The translations under genes and the position numbers were made by a program. From contig JADGJG010000803.1 of NCBI GenBank assembly GCA_027596195.1, forward strand, positions 1-12,321: a stretch of DNA of 12,321 bases, read 5' to 3'. Origin of the DNA: Podochytrium sp. JEL0797. Taxonomy: Eukaryota; Chytridiomycota; Chytridiomycetes; Chytridiales; Chytriomycetaceae. Positions 7,951-12,321 of this stretch are shown piece by piece. Under the pieces are notes generated by a model. That model was not told where the DNA came from and did no database searches. It saw only the letters and a program-made list of their open reading frames with translations. Position 1 is the stretch's first letter. Each line of letters starts with the position of its first letter.

Positions 7951-8162
7951 CCTGATCGCTATCCTCGGAACCGAAACTAACGAGCAGAGCGGAAAGATAT
8001 CCCAATTCCACCTGTGCTGAAACTTGGATTCTGGAGGAAAAGTGCAAGTTGATGCCGAAACACGAGAAATTAGGGCTGTTCATTCCCGCCAGTGTGGTAG
8101 CGTCAAAAGCAATTAATGAGATGATGAAATATCGCATTTCATTTCTAAAGGAAAAGCAATAA
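7951..8162 (+). pseudogene. Possible fragment of a coding sequence ending at a stop
   Basis: A plus-strand frame of about 70 codons runs from just after a TGA (7951-7953) to a TAA (8160-8162). It reads like protein: AETWILEEKCKLMPKHEKLG, then LFIPASVVASKAINEMMKYR, then ISFLKEKQ. It has no good start codon. The same frame continues upstream of the TGA as DRANETALAKSQHP, which suggests a decayed gene or an exon joined by an unidentified intron. A CTAACGAGCAG branch/acceptor-like site lies at about 7978-7989, but the phase does not fit the upstream frame. The family is not recognised, and a chance open frame is not excluded. Confidence 0.3.
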
Positions 8163-8221
8163 TTTTGAGTCCGCACGTGCTCGGTGCTTGGCAAGGCTTC
8201 ACTAAATTTTTCCTTCCACCC

Positions 8222-8452
8222 AATGCCCCCCCACGCCGGAGCTCCCCTCTAAGATCTGGACCCGCTTCGAGAACGGCGAAGAGTCCAAAGTCGCCGTCAC
8301 CACCTGCGTCACCGTCAGCGATCTCAGGCGCCAAATCCTCATCAAGTTTGCGAGTCCGTCTCTCGCTTTTGTCGGAGGAGCCACTGCTGCCCAACGAGCA
8401 GGACTTGTGACGTGTCAGTTTTTACCAGACCGTATTTTCTACGCAAGCAAAT
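8222..8452 (+). pseudogene. Ubiquitin-like-looking coding fragment with frame break at a C7 run
   Basis: A plus-strand frame reads LPSKIWTRFENGEESKVAV then TTCVTVSDLRRQILIKFASP, ending at TAG (8450-8452). The alternation of beta-like segments with TVSDLRRQI resembles beta-grasp (ubiquitin-like) N-terminal domains. The only nearby ATG (8222-8224) is followed by seven C and lies in another frame that stops after nine codons. With one base fewer in the run, that ATG would be in frame with the domain. So this is either a frameshifted pseudogene, an assembly error in the homopolymer, or an internal exon. The C-terminal half is less protein-like. The domain name is inference from pattern only. Confidence 0.4.
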
Positions 8453-8714
8453 AGAATTTTATATAACCCTGCTCCCTTCAGAACTTAATGGCTCACATGT
8501 AACGCGTAGTCATGGTTAACTCAAAACAATAATTTTGTCACTTCGAATTCTGCCTTCGTCTTCAGTACCCATCCGATACTTTCGATTTGAAGTACTGCAA
8601 CTCGACAGCGCACAACCATTTCAGAAATTGAGAAATAATGGCTTCCAATGTTGAGAAACAAAAGATTTTCAACTGCCAAAATCATAGACAAAGGAACAAA
8701 CCCCGATTTCAAGA

Positions 8715-10890
8715 ATGGATACATCACGGCACTTGCCGTTTCCCGCAGGACGCCAGTACGCCAATTTGGAATACAGAAGAACTGATGACGCCCTTTTAAC
8801 TCCTTCCATCATCCCGCGCAATCACGCAGCTGGGAAAGCGATTGTTCTGATGCCTTCCAAACGTGTTTCCATATTCAGCAGTCCCTCATTTGTTGTCACA
8901 AAGCGCGAAAATTGCTCCAACTCTTCGCAGGGGCATATTCGACGCGACACGCGATATACTTCGAGCAACAATATTTTTGGGGTGAAGAGACTGGCGGAAG
9001 AGAAACACGCCTTTGATAGAACGCTGATAGTTCATGGAGATTTGTTGAGTCAATTCGATTTCGATTCAATGGCTAGCGATTCAAGCGGACTCGCAATCAA
9101 GCCCAGTCCCACGAAAAAAGTAACCTTCGCTGAAAATCATGAATCAAATTGGAATCATGAAGCCATCGCGCCAAGACACGATTTTCATAACCAAGTGCCC
9201 CGATTTCACGCTGATAAGATCAGAGATTCAAGAATCGGTTCACAAGATACATTCACAGGCGATTGTTCCACAGTGACTCCCAGAAGAATTAACAGGCTCC
9301 TCCCGGTCTCGCTGAATCTTTGCCGAATGCTTTCGGGGTCCTTGCTGGATGAAATTGAGCTCGCGCGACATCATGAACGGAATTTAAAACGCGCTCCGCT
9401 TGATTCGAATTCTGATGACTACGCGTCGCCATCATTGCCTTTGAAAAGATCACTCGGGAGGTCAAAGCCGTTGAATGATTCCGAAACGGCGAACTTGAGA
9501 TTCAGCGGGACAAAGCCCAAGCAGTATGAATTTGCTGATTTTTTTGTCATTCGACGGGTTTGCATTCTACTTTTTGCCTCTTGATTTAACCTTATATAAT
9601 TGCTGATGAAAATTGAAAAGGTTTTGCAGACATGGTACGGCTCGAATCGCCAAGTGATTATCGCGTCTTCCCCATCCATTCGACGCAGGCCGTATACCTT
9701 GAAAACCATCATGAAGGCAGCTCTCACAACCAAATCTGCTATCGAAGGGATCTTGCGTGAGAGGGACGTCCACCGCCAACTCAACCACCGATTCGTCACT
9801 CACTTGATTGCCACTTTTTCTTCCCCTTCAAGGTTATATTCACTCTCAGATTGGTGTCCAACTAGCTTAGAGGACGTGATGGGGTTTCAGCGGTGTTTGG
9901 CGGAAGACCAGTGTCGGCTTGTGATGGCGGAAGTCATTTCGGCTGTGGAATACCTCCATTCCAAGAATATAATCCATCGAGGAATCGAGCCAGTAACTAT
10001 ACTGCTCGATTGCTTCGGACACGTCAAAGTTTCGGATTTCTCAACATCATTCGCGCTGCCCGAATCTGCCCGCGTCACGCTGGATGCAAAATTTCTGCGT
10101 ATTTCGCGGTACAGCGCACCGGAATTGGTTACGAGAGACAGGCATGGAAAATGTGCAGATTGGTTCAGCGTGGGTACGATTTTGTTTGAAATGCTCACGG
10201 GTAAGGTTCCGTTTGGACAAGGGAACGTGATGGATTGCTTGGCTGTGGTGGGTTCTCATTTTTGCTGGATTGCCTTCTTCTTCTCTCATACTTTATGTGA
10301 CCTGTAGCAAATGAGAATCAGGCGGAGATCGACACTGCATGGACCGGATTCAGCGATTGCGGAGCCTTCAAAATCCAAGATGAAGTTCAACTTGCCACTC
10401 GCGTGAGTTCCGCCACTCATCATTTCAATTTAAAACCTCAAGAAATCATAGATACCAAACCATATCCGAAAACCACAACGTGACGCGCTCCGGCGAAGAT
10501 ATCGTGCGTCGACTCATGGAACCAGACCAAACGCTTCGACTTTCCAGTCTCCGTGGAATTTCTGAGATCAAAGGACACAGCTGGTTCAGACCTCTCACCA
10601 TCTCGTGGAAAGAGATTGAAGAGGGAAAATTGCGGGTCGCGTTTGTGCCGGGTAATGAAATGGATGAACGGCTGATTGCCAAGTTTTTGGAAAATCGTGC
10701 ACAGCAGGAGTCGCTTGGGACGACGCGGCAGTATAACCCGGCGTTGAGCATTCTTGCGCGATCGAAAACGAATTCTTTGGACGAGGATGATGAATGTGTT
10801 GTGGACGAGGAGGGGGCGTTGAAACGCGATCCCATGCTCTCAGAAAATGAAATTGTAGCGCTGGTTCAGAAAGTACTTGCGAATTGGTGA
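8715..10890 (+). CDS. AGC-like protein pseudokinase, four exons
   Basis: Proposed exons are 8715-9557, 9630-10247, 10308-10402 and 10452-10890, encoding 664 residues. The first 270 or so residues are Ser-rich and not recognised. The kinase fold starts at FADFFVIRR. The glycine loop is degenerate (TWYGSNRQV) and the VAIK lysine is kept (YTLKTI, Lys306). The catalytic loop is IIHRGIEPVTILLD instead of HRD-K-P-x-N, so the catalytic Asp (now Gly399), the Lys and the Asn are all lost. DFG is DFS (417-419). The APE (YSAPEL), DWFSVG and MLTGKVPFG motifs are intact, as is an AGC-like C-lobe end (GEDIVRRLMEPDQTLRL, EIKGHSWFRPL). The fold is therefore likely stable but catalytically weak or dead, suggesting a scaffold or allosteric role. 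Introns are 72, 60 and 49 nt. The acceptor could be 9621 instead of 9630, and the frame of exon 3 is the least certain part. Confidence 0.78.
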
Positions 10891-10938
10891 AATTCGATAA
10901 CACAATAAAATCAGAATATGCCAAAGAGAATATTGAAT

Positions 10939-11954
10939 TTACAGCAAGGATTCCGATGTCGCAGGTTCCACGAACTCCAAAAGCAAAGCCAAATTTCCAA
11001 CAAAGTGCAACGTGACTGCGAAAATAATAGAAATCACAACAGACGCGCCCACAGCACCCCAAACGGCGCCCAAAACCAGACTACTTGCATCACCAACTCC
11101 ATCACACTCTTCAACTGCGCCATATACCGCAAAAGAGATCGCATTCACGGCCCCAAGAAGAAATGCTGAAATATAAATCCCTTTCTTTTTGCGGACATAT
11201 TCAGTTTCAGTGGGGGATTTCGAGCCGAGGAATTCGCTGTATTTGTGGATGGTGTGACAAGTTGCGAGAGCGACTGCGAGATAAACAACGGCGGTACAAA
11301 TCGGCCTGTGCCTTAATTTAATGCACGTGTTTTGAAATTTATAAAATCCTTACACAATCGCTGAAAACGCTCCGAAGAGGGTCGTGTTGTTCCAAAAGAC
11401 GACGAAGCCAACATACGATATGAGCCATAGGAGAAACAGAACCGCCATCAGAGCTGTAAAGAACGTGTCGGAGAATATATTCTGGGCAACCACGCATTTT
11501 AAATCACTGAATTGGTGGAGCACGAGGCCCAGCACTGCATGCTGGATCAGAAACACAAACAATAAACAATAAACAAGCTCACGAAAATACTGGGAGCTCC
11601 ACATGAGTATCATTCCGACTGCTTGCAGAACAAACGTCTTTGGGGTGCTTTTAAAAGTCGTGTTGTTTTCATAATCGGACAAGGTCAATTTCTCTGCTGT
11701 AATAGTCCAGTACGAAGCACACTATTTATTGAGCGCGTATTATTATGGATGTTGACGCGTGAGGTATGGCCCACCGTCAAGAATTGCGACAAAATCGCGC
11801 TTACAAACGCGGCTGTTGCCACAGCACGACGGAAGGGAGATTGATTTCGCCACGCACTATGTCTGTTCCCCAGAAAGAGCCCAATAAGTGCAATGGAGGA
11901 AGTGACGCACAGGCAAGTGGCCGTGGCTTGGGCATCGGAGTCGTTCAGTGGCAT
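10939..11954 (-). CDS. Unrecognised membrane protein with about seven transmembrane segments, three exons
   Basis: Proposed minus-strand exons are 11954-11775, 11721-11354 and 11305-10939, encoding 304 residues. Introns are 11774-11722 (53 nt; GTGGGC..AATAG, phase 0) and 11353-11306 (48 nt; GTAAGG..CACAG, phase 2). A second donor, GTAAGC at 11804, is also phase-compatible and would remove part of the second membrane segment. Hydrophobic segments in order: CVTSSIALIGLFLG, VATAAFVSAILSQFLT, YFRELVYCLLFVFLI, TALMAVLFLLWLISYVGFVV, CTAVVYLAVALATCHTI, ISAFLLGAVNAISFAVYGAV and VVISIIFAVTLHFVGNLALL. Seven passes, with an N-glycosylation-type NNTT in two loops and a short acidic C-terminus, would suit a receptor-like protein. 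I do not recognise the family, and there is no clear GPCR signature. It converges on the pseudokinase gene with a 48-bp gap. Confidence 0.6.
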
Positions 11955-12247
11955 GTTTTTGTGGAATATTTTCGAAATTAGAGCAAAACTCTGAGCAAGG
12001 GCATTACTCTGAGGATATTCCAAAAAGGGACACCAAAGTGCAATTGACTTGCGTGAATTTGGACTGTTGATCTTTTCTTATGTTTTTTTAAGCGAGCAAA
12101 AAATAAGGTTCACGCTCATCAAGTGCCAAATAAGAAAGTTTGCCCCCTTTCTAACCAATTAATCTAAGAACTGACGGGAAATGCGAGGTATACCTCGAGC
12201 AGCAACATGTGTTAGAATTATAATGTTTAATTTCAATAAAATTCACA
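11955..12247. promoter_or_regulatory. Region between the membrane gene and tRNA-Asn
   Basis: This 293-bp AT-rich stretch is upstream of both flanking features. It holds a CCAAT word at 12155-12159 and a perfect 14-bp palindrome CGAGGTATACCTCG at 12184-12197, 50 bp before the tRNA. A TATAATG-like AT stretch follows at about 12218. Function is inferred from position only. Confidence 0.35.
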
Positions 12248-12321
12248 GCTCGATTGGCTCAGCTGGTAGTAGCGTGGGGCTGTTAACCTCAAGGTCACAG
12301 GTTCGATCCCTGTATCGAGCG
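12248..12321 (+). tRNA. tRNA-Asn(GUU): tRNA-Asn (anticodon GUU), no intron
   Basis: A full cloverleaf is visible. The acceptor stem is GCTCGAT (12248-12254) with ATCGAGC (12314-12320), seven pairs, and discriminator G at 12321. The D stem is GCT/AGC with loop CAGCTGGTAGT. The anticodon stem is TGGGG/CCTCA with one G-T pair and loop CTGTTAA; anticodon GTT lies at 12282-12284. The variable loop is AGGTC. The T arm is ACAGG-TTCGATC-CCTGT. The internal B-box (GGTTCGATCC) matches the Pol III consensus. No intron follows the anticodon and CCA is not encoded, as is usual for eukaryotic nuclear tRNAs. The terminator T-run would lie beyond the window. Confidence 0.96.

Larger units (their letters stand above)
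7539..8714. other. Gene-poor region with coding-looking remnants
   Basis: These 1176 bp are the longest stretch without an intact gene. 7539-7680 holds a GT-rich stretch on the plus strand (CA-rich leader of the secreted gene on the minus strand). 7740-7950 contains only short broken frames. Two remnants (7951-8162 and 8222-8452) are listed separately. A TATA-like TATATAA lies at 8460-8466, about 250 bp before the kinase start. The minus-strand frame 8521-8727 overlaps the kinase start and is not supported. No tRNA, terminal inverted repeats or target-site duplications were seen. Confidence 0.45.

Noticed and set aside
8521..8727. Minus-strand 68-codon frame with a hydrophobic start
   Set aside because: It overlaps the pseudokinase start codon, has no homology I recognise and no supporting neighbour exon. 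It may be chance, though a remnant cannot be fully excluded.

Overview
The window reads as nuclear DNA of a small-genome eukaryote, most likely a fungus and plausibly an early-diverging (chytrid-like) one. The reasons are short GT..AG introns (48-85 nt, one of 164 nt), very tight gene spacing, a eukaryotic tRNA-Asn, and typical eukaryotic families: BTB-BACK-TLDc, REX-type RNA exonuclease with a CCCH finger, a PHD finger and an AGC-like kinase fold. The lineage is inferred from gene style and not shown by a marker gene. No bacterial operon, CRISPR array, insertion sequence or intact transposon was seen.

Layout. 1-538 (+) is the 3' end of an unidentified gene with a C-terminal coiled coil. 577-2022 (-) is an intronless BTB-BACK-TLDc gene. 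2585-4419 (+) is a REX3/REXO1-type DEDDh RNA exonuclease in three exons. 4471-5621 (-) is a four-exon multi-pass membrane protein that no single open frame reveals. 5664-6686 (+) is a two-exon PHD-finger protein. 6787-7538 (-) is a two-exon secreted protein with a cysteine-bearing domain and a long Thr/Ser/Lys repeat tail. 7539-8714 has no intact gene but holds at least two coding-looking remnants. 8715-10890 (+) is a four-exon AGC-like pseudokinase lacking the catalytic Asp. 10939-11954 (-) is a three-exon protein with about seven membrane segments. 12248-12321 (+) is tRNA-Asn(GUU), ending at the last base of the window.

The intact features alternate strictly in strand (+ - + - + - + - +). 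All four convergent pairs end within about 100 bp of each other (38, 51, 100 and 48 bp), and one divergent pair has only 42 bp between start codons. The genes do not form an obvious pathway: they cover RNA processing, chromatin reading, signalling and membrane or secreted functions. Shared regulation would come from overlapping transcript ends and bidirectional promoters, not from a common process.

The most notable points are the pseudokinase, the two membrane proteins rebuilt from exons, the basic Thr/Ser/Lys-tailed secreted protein, two 51-nt stop-free in-frame introns, and a ubiquitin-like-looking coding remnant whose frame breaks at a run of seven C. All splice models were made by eye from donor, branch and acceptor motifs plus phase, without transcript data.
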